From positions 1 through 9,401 of the forward strand of contig ONWL01000130.1 in the NCBI GenBank assembly GCA_900321525.1: DNA of 9,401 nt. Direction: 5' to 3'. This DNA comes from an uncultured Eubacteriales bacterium. Its GTDB lineage: Bacteria > Bacillota > Clostridia > Lachnospirales > Lachnospiraceae. The notes below the pieces were generated by a model, which did no database searches, was not told the DNA's origin, and saw only the letters and a list, made by a program, of their open reading frames with translations. Positions 1-6,748 of the stretch are shown piece by piece. How positions within the stretch are numbered: position 1 is the first letter of the stretch; every line of letters begins with the position of its first letter. The position numbers and the translations under genes were made by a program.

Positions 1-132
1 ACATGTGGCTGTTCTATATCTTGTAGCTGCTTCTTCTGTCCAAACATGTTTTTTGGGGAAACGAAATCATGTTTACGCATACTGTTTGCATATACTTTTT
101 TTCGTCATTTTTATCATTTCCCATGTTATATC

Positions 133-161
133 TTGACTTTTTTTGTGCATTGTGATAAGCT
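133..161 (+). promoter_or_regulatory. Candidate promoter for the SDR operon
   Basis: TTGACT at 133-138 is a good -35 match. TAAGCT at 156-161 is a weak -10 match at the ideal 17-base spacing. The -10 is poor (three of six bases), so the exact -10 could lie a base or two away. It sits about 110 bases upstream of the SDR start, which would give a long leader containing the inverted repeat at 177-219. Confidence 0.35.
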
Positions 162-176
162 AGTATTATCAATTGG

Positions 177-219
177 GGATTTTACAGATTTTTCACTCAC
201 CCTGAAGGTTGTAAAATCC
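177..219 (+). repeat. Inverted repeat in the SDR leader
   Basis: GGATTTTAC at 177-185 is perfectly complementary to GTAAAATCC at 211-219, with a 25-base spacer. The second arm is followed by a broken T-rich run (CTTTTATTTTAC). In RNA this could be a leader hairpin or a weak terminator or attenuator; in DNA it could be an operator. The A/T-rich stem and interrupted T run make a strong intrinsic terminator unlikely. Confidence 0.35.
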
Positions 220-277
220 ACTTTTATTTTACTATCACCAGGAAAGGGGTTCCATCTTTTTCCAAAGGGAGGTTTTT

Positions 278-1036
278 ATGTTTGATTTAACAGGACGTGT
301 GGTTGTTGTTTCAGGTGCTTCTTCCGGTCTGGGTGCCCAGATGACCAAAGGCTTTGCCGGACAGGGAGCGGATCTGGTGATCATGGCAAGACGAATGGAG
401 AAGTTAGAGGCACTGGCAGAGGAAGTTCGTGCCATGGGTGTAAAGTGCGTGCCCATCCAGTGTGATGTCACCAAACCGGAAATGGTCAATGGGGCTGCCG
501 CACAGGCAGAAGCTGCCTTTGGCAAGGTAGATGTACTGGTGAACTGTGCAGGTTCTGCCAAAAATGCCGGTGTGCTGGATATGACCGATGAAGAGTGGGA
601 TTTCACCATTGATACAGATATGAACAGCGTATTCTATGTGACCCGTGCATTTGGCAATATTATGAAGAAACACCAGTATGGACGCATCATCAACATCGCT
701 TCCATGTATGGTCTGGTGGGCAATACTGCTCTGGATATGGTGGCCTATCACACTTCCAAAGGCGGTGTGGTCAACTTTACAAGAGCTGTGGCTGCTGAAC
801 TTGCCAAGTACAACATCACCTGCAATGCCATCTGTCCAGGCTATTTCGAGACAGAATTGACCGCAGATACATTGAAGACAGATGCCTTTACCGCTTATAT
901 GAAAGCCACTGTACCGTTAGGTCGCTATGGTGTCAGCGGCGAGTTAAATGCAGGTGCCATCTTCCTTGCCAGTGATGAGGCAGCCTATGTGACTGGTGTG
1001 ATTCTGCCAATCGATGGTGGTTATACCTGCGTATAA
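278..1036 (+). CDS. SDR-family oxidoreductase, gluconate 5-dehydrogenase-like
   Basis: This is a classical short-chain dehydrogenase of 252 residues, the usual length for the family. It has a Rossmann fold with the nucleotide-binding glycine motif SGASSGLG at 12-19. The pair ARR at 37-39 after the second strand favours NADP(H). The motif NCAG lies at 89-92. The catalytic set is Asn116, Ser142, Tyr157 and Lys161 (YHTSK), and the C-terminal motif is IDGGY at 245-249. The closest familiar relatives are sugar-acid dehydrogenases such as gluconate 5-dehydrogenase, which interconvert gluconate and 5-ketogluconate. Substrate cannot be read from sequence, and other polyol or keto-acid SDRs look alike. 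The start is supported by AAAGGGAGG just upstream. The next gene starts 30 bases after the stop, so the two are probably co-transcribed, although its membrane-protein neighbours give no obvious substrate clue. Confidence 0.9.
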   Translation: MFDLTGRVVVVSGASSGLGAQMTKGFAGQGADLVIMARRMEKLEALAEEVRAMGVKCVPIQCDVTKPEMVNGAAAQAEAAFGKVDVLVNCAGSAKNAGVLDMTDEEWDFTIDTDMNSVFYVTRAFGNIMKKHQYGRIINIASMYGLVGNTALDMVAYHTSKGGVVNFTRAVAAELAKYNITCNAICPGYFETELTADTLKTDAFTAYMKATVPLGRYGVSGELNAGAIFLASDEAAYVTGVILPIDGGYTCV

Positions 1037-1066
1037 CGGATTTATATTTTATAAAGGAGTCTGCGT

Positions 1067-1216
1067 ATGATTTTACATGATGTGATTTATGAACCGGAAC
1101 CAATCACCGAAATTGTAAGCACAGGTACCTTTCCCTGGGGACTGCTGATTGTCCTTCTCGTGGTTTTATTTGGAGTCGTGTACCTGTTGATCAGACTAAA
1201 TAAACACCAGCGGTGA
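1067..1216 (+). CDS. Small single-pass membrane protein, 49 residues
   Basis: A short open frame with a near-ideal ribosome binding site (AAAGGAG ending 7 bases before the ATG) encodes 49 residues. It has an acidic N-terminal part of about 20 residues (two Glu-Pro steps near positions 9-12), then one hydrophobic helix at roughly 22-43, then a basic tail RLNKHQR. The positive-inside rule predicts N-out, C-in. I do not recognise a named family. Its position between the SDR gene and the MFS gene on one strand, with short gaps on both sides, argues that it is a real gene and possibly a partner of the downstream transporter. It is too short to pass common gene-length cutoffs and is easily missed. 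Confidence 0.7.
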   Translation: MILHDVIYEPEPITEIVSTGTFPWGLLIVLLVVLFGVVYLLIRLNKHQR

Positions 1217-1285
1217 TTCTCGGTAACTGTTTCATCCCCTGATGGTGACGGATCAAAACACAAAACGAGATGGAGTACGTAATTT

Positions 1286-2374
1286 ATGAAACGAACCTCT
1301 TTGACCATTTACAGTGCTGCCCACTTCTGGGTAGATTTTTCCTGTGCGTTGCTGATGTTTCGGTGCATTTCTTCTGCTTCTGACTTTGCCCTGTGTCTGC
1401 TGCTTTACAACTTCTTTGCATTTGCCATGCAGATGCCCCTTGGCATTCTGGCAGACCGATTCAATCACAACGCACTGACAGCCGCTTTGGGGTGTATCCT
1501 CACAGCAGCTGCCTATCCTTTGTGTGGGGTTCCTGTCCTGACTGTCTGTATGGCTGGTCTGGGTAATGCCCTGTTTCACTTAGGTGGCGGCATTGATACG
1601 CTGAATCATTCCCAGAAGAAAGGGACAGCCCTTGGAATCTTCGTATCCCCCGGTGCTTTGGGACTGTTTCTTGGCACGAAACTGGGTAAATCCTCTGCTC
1701 CCTTGCTTTGGATTGGACCAGTAGGACTGTCTGTGTTTGCCATTCTGCTTCTCTGCTTTTGCTCCGCAAGCAGACATGGATTTACAGCTGCCTCTTCTCC
1801 TTTCAGAAGCGTTCTGCTTCGCCTGAAACGTCCGGGAGAAAATGCGACATTTCACTTAAAGCCGACCATTTCTCCTCTATGGCTGATTCCTCTGTTTCTG
1901 GTGGTGGTACTGCGCTCCTACATGGGGATGAACCAGTCCTTTTCCTGGAAACAGGGTGTCTGGTCATGGTTGCTGGTGCTGGCACTGGTTCCTGGCAAAG
2001 CTGCCGGTGGATGCCTCATGGACAAGATTCGCCCGGTGCCTGCGGCCATCGGTTCTCTGGGACTGGCGGCACTGCTGTACTTTGGTGCCGGAATTCCCGT
2101 CTGCGGCACACTGGCAGTCTTTCTGTTTAATATGACCATGCCCATCACCTTATGGGCTGCTGCCAGACTATTGCCGGGGGCAAAAGGCTTTGCCTTCGGA
2201 CTGCTGACCTTTGGATTGTTCCTGGGATATGTACCCAGTGCAGCCGGACTGCCGTCCCTGTTACATAGCAGTCTATCCTACGTGATGTTATCACTGGTTT
2301 CCATGGCGTTGTTGGTACCACCTTTGTATGCATTGCAGTCAGATCGGAAAAGGACACACCACACACGTTTCTAA
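1286..2374 (+). CDS. MFS transporter, fosmidomycin-resistance (Fsr)-like
   Basis: This integral membrane protein of 362 residues has about eleven or twelve hydrophobic helices. It shows the major facilitator half-repeat signs: GILADRFNHN at 53-62 is the loop 2-3 motif A and GGCLMDKIRP at 241-250 is its counterpart in the second half. AHFWVD at 12-17 and the segment around GLGNALFHLGGG (91-102) resemble the fosmidomycin-resistance subgroup. Such proteins export small molecules by proton antiport, but the substrate here is unknown. It is shorter than a standard 400-residue MFS protein, with short loops. GGAG lies about 10 bases before the ATG. It follows the 49-residue membrane peptide by 69 bases and precedes a four-helix membrane protein, which suggests a membrane-protein module. 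Confidence 0.75.
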   Translation: MKRTSLTIYSAAHFWVDFSCALLMFRCISSASDFALCLLLYNFFAFAMQMPLGILADRFNHNALTAALGCILTAAAYPLCGVPVLTVCMAGLGNALFHLGGGIDTLNHSQKKGTALGIFVSPGALGLFLGTKLGKSSAPLLWIGPVGLSVFAILLLCFCSASRHGFTAASSPFRSVLLRLKRPGENATFHLKPTISPLWLIPLFLVVVLRSYMGMNQSFSWKQGVWSWLLVLALVPGKAAGGCLMDKIRPVPAAIGSLGLAALLYFGAGIPVCGTLAVFLFNMTMPITLWAAARLLPGAKGFAFGLLTFGLFLGYVPSAAGLPSLLHSSLSYVMLSLVSMALLVPPLYALQSDRKRTHHTRF

Positions 2375-2441
2375 TCACACTGTGGTAACAGCAAATTGTC
2401 GTCTCCGCTTTCAGGGTATTTCTTTTAGAATCGAGGTTTTT

Positions 2442-2795
2442 ATGTTTTTTTCTATCCTGTGTTCCATGATTGTTTCTCTGCTTCTGACGTTGCTGTTAGA
2501 AGAACTGTTTGCCCTGTTTTGGGGTATTCGTGGTACACAGGATCTGTTTCTGGTGGCTCTGGTCAATGTGCTGACCAATCCGGTGGTGGTGTTCTGTTAT
2601 CACGTCACCCGTTTCTATGCCCCAGACAGACTGACAGCGGCAGTTGCCTTACTGGAACTTGCCGCTGTCTGTACGGAATGGGTACTTTACCGGTTCTATG
2701 CCAGACAAGTCAAACACCCGCTTCTCTTTTCTCTTCTCGCCAATCTGTTTTCTTTTTGTATGGGACTTGGTATTTCATTGCTTTGTCACTGCTAA
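2442..2795 (+). CDS. Four-helix membrane protein of unknown function
   Basis: The protein has 117 residues with four hydrophobic segments at roughly 1-28, 33-55, 60-82 and 92-115. Charged or polar residues sit inside or beside the helices (Glu20, Glu21, Asn42, Asn46, Glu72, Glu79), which hints at a functional pore or interaction surface. I recognise the look of a conserved clostridial membrane protein but can give no function. The open frame extends 38 codons further upstream, but that extension overlaps the MFS end and is not hydrophobic. The ATG at 2442 has GAGG five bases upstream and starts directly with a membrane helix, so I choose it. It lies 67 bases after the MFS stop on the same strand. 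Confidence 0.7.
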   Translation: MFFSILCSMIVSLLLTLLLEELFALFWGIRGTQDLFLVALVNVLTNPVVVFCYHVTRFYAPDRLTAAVALLELAAVCTEWVLYRFYARQVKHPLLFSLLANLFSFCMGLGISLLCHC

Positions 2796-2873
2796 AACCA
2801 ATCCTCTGCTGTCCTTCTGTATCACATCCCATTGGCATATGTTTTCATGGCAGAGAGACTGTTTCATGTCGGT

Positions 2874-3761
2874 TTATGCATGAGACAGCGTGGGGAAACG
2901 CAGGTATGACTGTTCAAACTCCTGCAATCCACTTCCCTGCACAAACAGTGTGCAATCTTCCTCTTTCCACAGCACCCGCTCATAACCTGCGGTATCTGTC
3001 GGCGTAAACGCCAGTACCACATGTTTCACCTGTGCCCCAAATGCCTCTATGATCCCATCCAGATCCGGCTGTCCTTTGGCAATCACCTGATGCAGTGTCA
3101 ATGTGCCATCCTCCAGATCTGCAACCACATAGGCTCCCGTCTGGGGCTCATAGTACACTATATCCTTCATAAACTGAGTCACATAAAAGAAGATCAGATC
3201 ACAATCATCCACCATCTCAAATGCCCCCACAGGTTTGCTCTCTGCCAATGCCTGCTCTAACACTGCCCAGTCTTTTGGCCTGTGCATGGGCACATGGATG
3301 ATAGTTGCCGGACCAGTCACCACCACATCCTTTTCATACTGGTACTCCTTAGCCGGCACAAACCCAAACTTGGGATAAAAATCTAACACATGATCATTTG
3401 CAAATAGATACCATCCATCTGTGGGATAGATGGCACTTTCCTTACCGATGCCATAATCCTGCCCAATCTCCTCCATGATACGGCGAATCAATCCTTTATT
3501 CCGGTGTGCCTCTACAGTCATCACCGTTCCTAACTGGATAAAGTACTTACGCTGTCCATTCCATACAAAATCCGTCCGGTTCACAGAGACATTGGCCACC
3601 ACTTCCCCTTTCCATACCATAGAATATGGAATGTACTTGTCACGCCAATACCCTGTCTCATACCAGTATTCAAAATTCAATCCAAAGGTCTGCTCTGCCA
3701 GCCGGTTGAAGCTGTGCCGCAGAGATGTATTGTCTTTATAATCCTTGATCAATTCATACAT
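2874..3761 (-). CDS. GNAT-family N-acetyltransferase
   Basis: The protein has 295 residues. The N-terminal half is a GNAT acetyltransferase domain. The strand LGTVMTV at 77-83 is followed by the acetyl-CoA pyrophosphate loop HRNKGL at 86-91, and FYPKFGF at 128-134 is the typical motif B aromatic and glycine pair. The C-terminal 150 residues contain a second alpha/beta region without a clear acetyl-CoA loop, as in two-domain Eis-type or GNAT_acetyltr_9-type enzymes. The acceptor is unknown; amines, peptides or drugs are possible. The start has GGAGGAG nine bases upstream. The ATG overlaps the end of the preceding open frame by eight bases (ATGTATGA), a sign of translational coupling. It is the last gene of the minus-strand efflux and acetyltransferase island. 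Confidence 0.85.
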   Translation of the reverse strand: MYELIKDYKDNTSLRHSFNRLAEQTFGLNFEYWYETGYWRDKYIPYSMVWKGEVVANVSVNRTDFVWNGQRKYFIQLGTVMTVEAHRNKGLIRRIMEEIGQDYGIGKESAIYPTDGWYLFANDHVLDFYPKFGFVPAKEYQYEKDVVVTGPATIIHVPMHRPKDWAVLEQALAESKPVGAFEMVDDCDLIFFYVTQFMKDIVYYEPQTGAYVVADLEDGTLTLHQVIAKGQPDLDGIIEAFGAQVKHVVLAFTPTDTAGYERVLWKEEDCTLFVQGSGLQEFEQSYLRFPTLSHA

Positions 3762-4046
3762 GCTTCCACTCTCCTCCCTCTATGGCTGCAGCAGGTATCT
3801 GCGCAACATCAATCCTTTCACAAAATTCTATCCGGTAATGCTCCTTCTCCCATACCTCTATCAGATCCAGTATCCATCCAAAGGATTTCCGTGATACAGG
3901 CGGCATGCCGGGACTTCTATCAAGTCCAGTATAATCTGGCAATCACCGGAATGCCACCTCATGTTTATTTCCAAAAAAAGATGAGCCGGTTTGCCTGCCA
4001 CATCTGTGACCTGCTTTCCCCACTCATCTCTGTTCTGATGTGTATT
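3754..4046 (-). pseudogene. Degraded coding stretch between the CD3324-type gene and the GNAT gene
   Basis: There is no intact gene here, but the sequence reads like broken coding DNA. Directly after the CD3324-type stop codon the same frame stays open for 61 codons (4046-3864), with protein-like segments such as DEWGKQVTDVAGKPAHLFLE, and then meets TGA. A second frame is open from 3942 to its TGA at 3756-3754. It encodes a well-charged segment (FGWILDLIEVWEKEHYRIEF) and ends in an eight-base overlap with the GNAT start. Joining the two frames by one indel somewhere in 3942-3864 gives about 95 credible residues. Neither frame has a good start with a ribosome binding site. I do not recognise the domain. 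It could be the C-terminal extension of the CD3324-type protein, cut off by the TAA at 4047, or a separate gene that has lost its start. Confidence 0.5.
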
Positions 4047-4313
4047 TTATTTTCGTTCCCGAATGATCCGCTGGATACTTTTTTCTGACAGGCAAAACTG
4101 CGCCGCCAGCTCTGTCACCGTACTTCCTGCACGATATGCCTGATAGATGGCATCATTTCTATGCCTCAGCTCCTGCTTCACCTGTGTGGAACTGCCCCAT
4201 TCCTGCCTGTTTTCCGGCTTTCTGGGGATGTAAATGCTCTCTCCATCTACATATTGCTGAATCAACTGAATGATTTCCTCCGGCAGAATCTCTTCTGCTT
4301 TTCTATAGCCCAT
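4047..4313 (-). CDS. CD3324-family small DNA-binding protein (Mor-like helix-turn-helix)
   Basis: The protein has 88 residues. The start MGYRKAEEILPEEIIQLIQQ, the segment YVDGESIYIPRK and the C-terminal helix-turn-helix AAQFCLSEKSIQRIIRERK match the CD3324 family as I know it: short clostridial proteins with Mor-type DNA-binding ends. The likely role is local transcription control, with targets unknown. The frame extends 13 codons upstream, but AGGAGG five bases before the ATG at 4313 and the family N-terminus both fix the start there. It has its own near-consensus promoter (4461-4489) and a leader of about 140 bases with RNA structures that can mask the ribosome binding site. The frame remains open for 61 codons beyond its TAA, so this may be the front part of a once longer protein. 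Confidence 0.8.
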   Translation of the reverse strand: MGYRKAEEILPEEIIQLIQQYVDGESIYIPRKPENRQEWGSSTQVKQELRHRNDAIYQAYRAGSTVTELAAQFCLSEKSIQRIIRERK

Positions 4314-4318
4314 GTACT

Positions 4319-4360
4319 CCTCCTGAATTTTATATTTTTCCTCAGGAAGCAATGGCTATA
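4319..4360 (-). promoter_or_regulatory. SD-sequestering leader structure of the CD3324-type gene
   Basis: On the minus strand CTTCCTGA (4349-4342) can pair with TCAGGAGG (4326-4319), eight pairs including one G-U, burying the AGGAGG ribosome binding site. Outside this stem TATAGCC (4360-4354) is perfectly complementary to GGCTATA (4310-4304) in codons 2-4 of the gene, so the hairpin can be extended around the start codon. The TATAGCC arm also has a competing partner upstream (4389-4380). This is inferred from complementarity only; no folding energy was computed. Confidence 0.4.
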
Positions 4361-4389
4361 TACAACTCTTCTTTTTGCAATAGCCACTG
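4350..4389 (-). repeat. Leader hairpin (competing arm) upstream of the CD3324-type gene
   Basis: On the minus strand CAGTGGCTAT (4389-4380) pairs with ATAGCCATTG (4359-4350): ten pairs with one G-U, and a 20-base loop. The first arm begins at the base following the stop codon of an eight-codon open frame (4416-4390). The second arm contains most of the TATAGCC that can alternatively pair with the start of the CD3324-type gene, so the two folds exclude each other. No T run follows, so it is not an intrinsic terminator. Confidence 0.4.
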
Positions 4390-4416
4390 CTATGCAAACA
4401 TAACGTATCTGGTCAT
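4390..4416 (-). CDS. Possible 8-residue leader peptide
   Basis: An ATG with AAAGGAG five bases upstream opens a frame encoding MTRYVMFA and a TAG stop. The ribosome binding site is as strong as those of the real genes here, which is unexpected for chance. The stop codon abuts the 5' arm of the leader hairpin at 4389. It may be a regulatory upstream ORF or the remnant of a decayed gene start. There is no protein-level evidence. Confidence 0.25.
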   Translation of the reverse strand: MTRYVMFA

Positions 4417-4460
4417 ATGGACTCCTTTCTGTGCTGTCTCTCATCTTAACATTCTTTTTT

Positions 4461-4489
4461 ATTATACTCTATCATCCTATATCTTTCAA
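4461..4489 (-). promoter_or_regulatory. Promoter of the CD3324-type gene
   Basis: Reading the minus strand, TTGAAA (4489-4484) and a perfect TATAAT (4466-4461) are separated by 17 bases. This is the best promoter match in the window. It lies just after the AAC(3) stop at 4504 and would start transcription near 4454, giving a leader of about 140 bases. It uncouples the CD3324-type and GNAT genes from the LacI-MATE-AAC(3) transcript. Confidence 0.7.
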
Positions 4490-4503
4490 ACAGATTCTGC
4501 TTC

Positions 4504-5281
4504 TTATCCCCTATTCTCCTCTATCCACTGCACCGCAAAATCTACCAGTTCCCTCTGTCTCATAAAGGTCAATGTTCCGTTACCCAGTGTGACTTTTGCC
4601 ACTTGATGTGTCTGCTCAAACGCTGCACCGATCTGCGAGAAATCTTCTCCATCTACATACAGTGTCTCATAGGTTTTCCACACCCGCTTTCCGTTTATCT
4701 TCATGGCACTGCTTTCCTGTACCAAATGTTTCCCCGGATACTTTGCTCTTACATCTGCCAGATGAATGGATGTATTCTTGTCATAGCCTACCCCGATCAG
4801 CAATACATACCCATCCAATTGATATAATTTATCAATAGGGGAGTCTGCCCCAAAAATATTAGACAAGTCATGATGTTCTGTCAAGTATGCCACATGCCGC
4901 TACTGAACGTGCCGGATGGTCACTTCGCAGTGTCCCCGGCCACTTGCGAAACATTTCTGCCACTACACCCATGGTATTGGTGGGAGTAATGTCCTTGTCA
5001 TAAGCAGGCCAGTTTTCTCGAATGGTCTGCCACCACTCCTGTGGTTCTTCCCAGTGTACTCCTGCGGACGGGTCCAGATTTTTCCATGACTGCGTGGGCA
5101 TCATAATGGTGCCCTCTTCTCCCACACATTCCAATAATGCTTCAATCACCGGCTGTGCCCCTCCACATACATAACCAAGACTGCTGAGGGATGTATGTAC
5201 CATGATGGTCTGCCCCTGCTGTACTCCTGCTTCTTTCAATGCCTTTACAATGTCCTGTTTCAAAACCAATTTTCGTTCCAT
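4504..5281 (-). pseudogene. AAC(3)-family aminoglycoside N-acetyltransferase, frameshifted
   Basis: Two adjacent frames together make one AAC(3)-type enzyme of about 262 residues, the normal length. The first frame (5281-4868) has the N-terminal family motif HTSLSSLG at 29-36 and the LRSDHPARSVAA region with His122. The second frame (from about 4893) has AYLTEHHDL, then KLYQLDGYVLLIGVGYDKNT and a conserved IHLA. The reading frame breaks near 4889-4893. Family members have about three extra residues at exactly this point, so a loss of 11 bases, possibly between repeated GGC triplets, would explain both the shift and the missing residues. Intact enzymes of this family transfer acetyl from acetyl-CoA to the 3-amino group of aminoglycosides, although many chromosomal homologues have unknown substrates. 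The start has GGAGG ten bases upstream and lies 45 bases after the MATE stop. A sequencing error is the main alternative. Confidence 0.85.
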
Positions 5282-5326
5282 TGTTCCAATCCTCCATCCT
5301 CATTCCACATCATCGTGTTTACAATC

Positions 5327-6718
5327 TCACTCTTTTTTCTCCGTCCCATCCAGACGTTTCATCCAGCTCTTTCGCCGAAACAGCATCATGGAAATACCGT
5401 ATCGCACACATTCTTCTAATGACAATAAAAAGTATACCCAGAAAATGGGCAGCTTCCATACAAATGCTGCAATCCAGCCAAGAGGCACGCCAACCAACCA
5501 TGTGCCAATGAAATCAATCCACATGATATATCCGGTCTTTCCCCCACTGCGGAGAATGCCACCTCCTAAGATCATATTTTGAACCTTCACCGGCATGATC
5601 ACCCCAAATGCTGCCAAAATCCAAAATGCAGTGTCTCTGATTTGCCCGCTGACCGGGTACCATCCTGTATAAAATTTTCCAAGCACCAGCAAAAGCACTG
5701 AAAACAGGACTTCCCCATACATCCCATATCTCATCAGTCTCCTGGATGCCTGGTATGCCTGTGTTTCCTCATCCTTCCCCAGCCACTTGCCGATGAGGAT
5801 ACCGGCAGCCTGCCCCAAACCGCTTAAGGCTCCCATGACCAGCGTCTGAATGGGAATGGTCAATGTCATGGCGGCACAGGCATCTGTGCCCATATTTCCA
5901 TAAATTGCCGTGTACACATTTTCCCCCAGGCTCCAGAACAATTCGCACAAAAAAATGGGACAGAGAATCCCCAGATACTGTTTCCGATTCCGGGCAGTCA
6001 GATGCAGGGAAAAAATCAGTCTGCTGCTTTTTCTTCTACTATATCCCCAAAAACACACCAGCATCAGCACACACAAAACCATCTGTGCCACCACAGTGGC
6101 CAATGCCGCACCTGTCACGCCCAACACCGGCAATCCCCCTTTTCCAAAAATCAACAGATAATTCAGCAATGTATTGCACAACACCGCCCCAATGCTGGCA
6201 TACATGGGAAAGACCGCCGCATTTCTGCATCGAAGCAGAGTAGACAGCAGTACACTGACCGCCATAGGCACATAGGAGATTGCCACAATCCGCAGATATC
6301 CTGCGGCAATGTGCCGCACCTCCTGATCTTTCGTATACAATCCCATGATTTGTTCCGGCATGCATAGGCTCATTACCCCAAACCACACTGCCACTGCTGC
6401 GGCTGCCATCAGATTCAGAAAAAAGCTCCGCCCCACTTCCGGTTCGTCTTTCTGCCCTATGTACTGTGCCATCATAATCCCTGCTGCTGCCGCCACCGCA
6501 TTCAGCACCACTGCATAAATAGACGCAAATTTTCCTGCCAGGCCAATGGCAGCGATACTGTCACTGCCCAGCTTTCCAATCATCAACTGGTCTACAATAC
6601 CAAAAGAGGACTGTAACATTGCCTGCAACGATATGGGAAATGCCAATCCCCAGACCTGCTTCTGAAAAGAAACCGGGGTTTTTGTCTCATTCCTTTCTAT
6701 TCTATTTCTCCCCTGCAT
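5327..6718 (-). CDS. MATE-family multidrug efflux transporter
   Basis: The protein has 463 residues with about twelve hydrophobic helices in two related halves, the standard MATE size and layout. Typical first-half sequence is FPISLQAMLQ then FGIVDQLMIGKLGSDSIAAI (39-58) and IMMAQYIGQKDE (81-92). The second half repeats the pattern with GALSGLGQAAGILIGKWLGK. Such proteins export cationic drugs or toxic metabolites using sodium or proton gradients; the substrate is not readable here. The ATG at 6718 is preceded in frame by a stop three codons upstream, so no longer start exists. Its ribosome binding site is weak (AAAGGA about 14 bases away), so translation may depend on coupling to the LacI gene, whose stop is only 30 bases upstream. 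The AAC(3) gene follows 45 bases downstream. Confidence 0.9.
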   Translation of the reverse strand: MQGRNRIERNETKTPVSFQKQVWGLAFPISLQAMLQSSFGIVDQLMIGKLGSDSIAAIGLAGKFASIYAVVLNAVAAAAGIMMAQYIGQKDEPEVGRSFFLNLMAAAAVAVWFGVMSLCMPEQIMGLYTKDQEVRHIAAGYLRIVAISYVPMAVSVLLSTLLRCRNAAVFPMYASIGAVLCNTLLNYLLIFGKGGLPVLGVTGAALATVVAQMVLCVLMLVCFWGYSRRKSSRLIFSLHLTARNRKQYLGILCPIFLCELFWSLGENVYTAIYGNMGTDACAAMTLTIPIQTLVMGALSGLGQAAGILIGKWLGKDEETQAYQASRRLMRYGMYGEVLFSVLLLVLGKFYTGWYPVSGQIRDTAFWILAAFGVIMPVKVQNMILGGGILRSGGKTGYIMWIDFIGTWLVGVPLGWIAAFVWKLPIFWVYFLLSLEECVRYGISMMLFRRKSWMKRLDGTEKKE

Positions 6719-6748
6719 GTTCTGTCATCCCATCCTTTCCCATTGTTC

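Larger units (their letters stand above)
1..277. other. Intergenic leader upstream of the SDR gene
   Basis: I see no convincing gene here. A 79-codon open frame runs through it on the plus strand, but it overlaps the start of the SDR gene, has no good ribosome binding site and is rich in Phe, Tyr and Leu as expected of T-rich noncoding DNA. The stretch is strongly T-rich from about 80 to 150. It holds a promoter candidate at 133-161 and an inverted repeat at 177-219, listed separately. Whatever gene lies left of the window edge is not represented by a recognisable coding end. Confidence 0.5.

Noticed and set aside
46..285. A 79-codon open frame at the left edge
   Set aside because: T-rich DNA read as Phe/Leu/Tyr, no ribosome binding site, and it overlaps the SDR start signal.
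2796..2873. Bidirectional terminator between the convergent membrane-protein and GNAT genes
   Set aside because: Only a 5-bp CCAAT/ATTGG pairing with a long loop and no T run could be found.
4262..4444. A 60-codon minus-strand open frame across the CD3324-type leader
   Set aside because: It overlaps the real gene start in another frame and has no ribosome binding site of its own.
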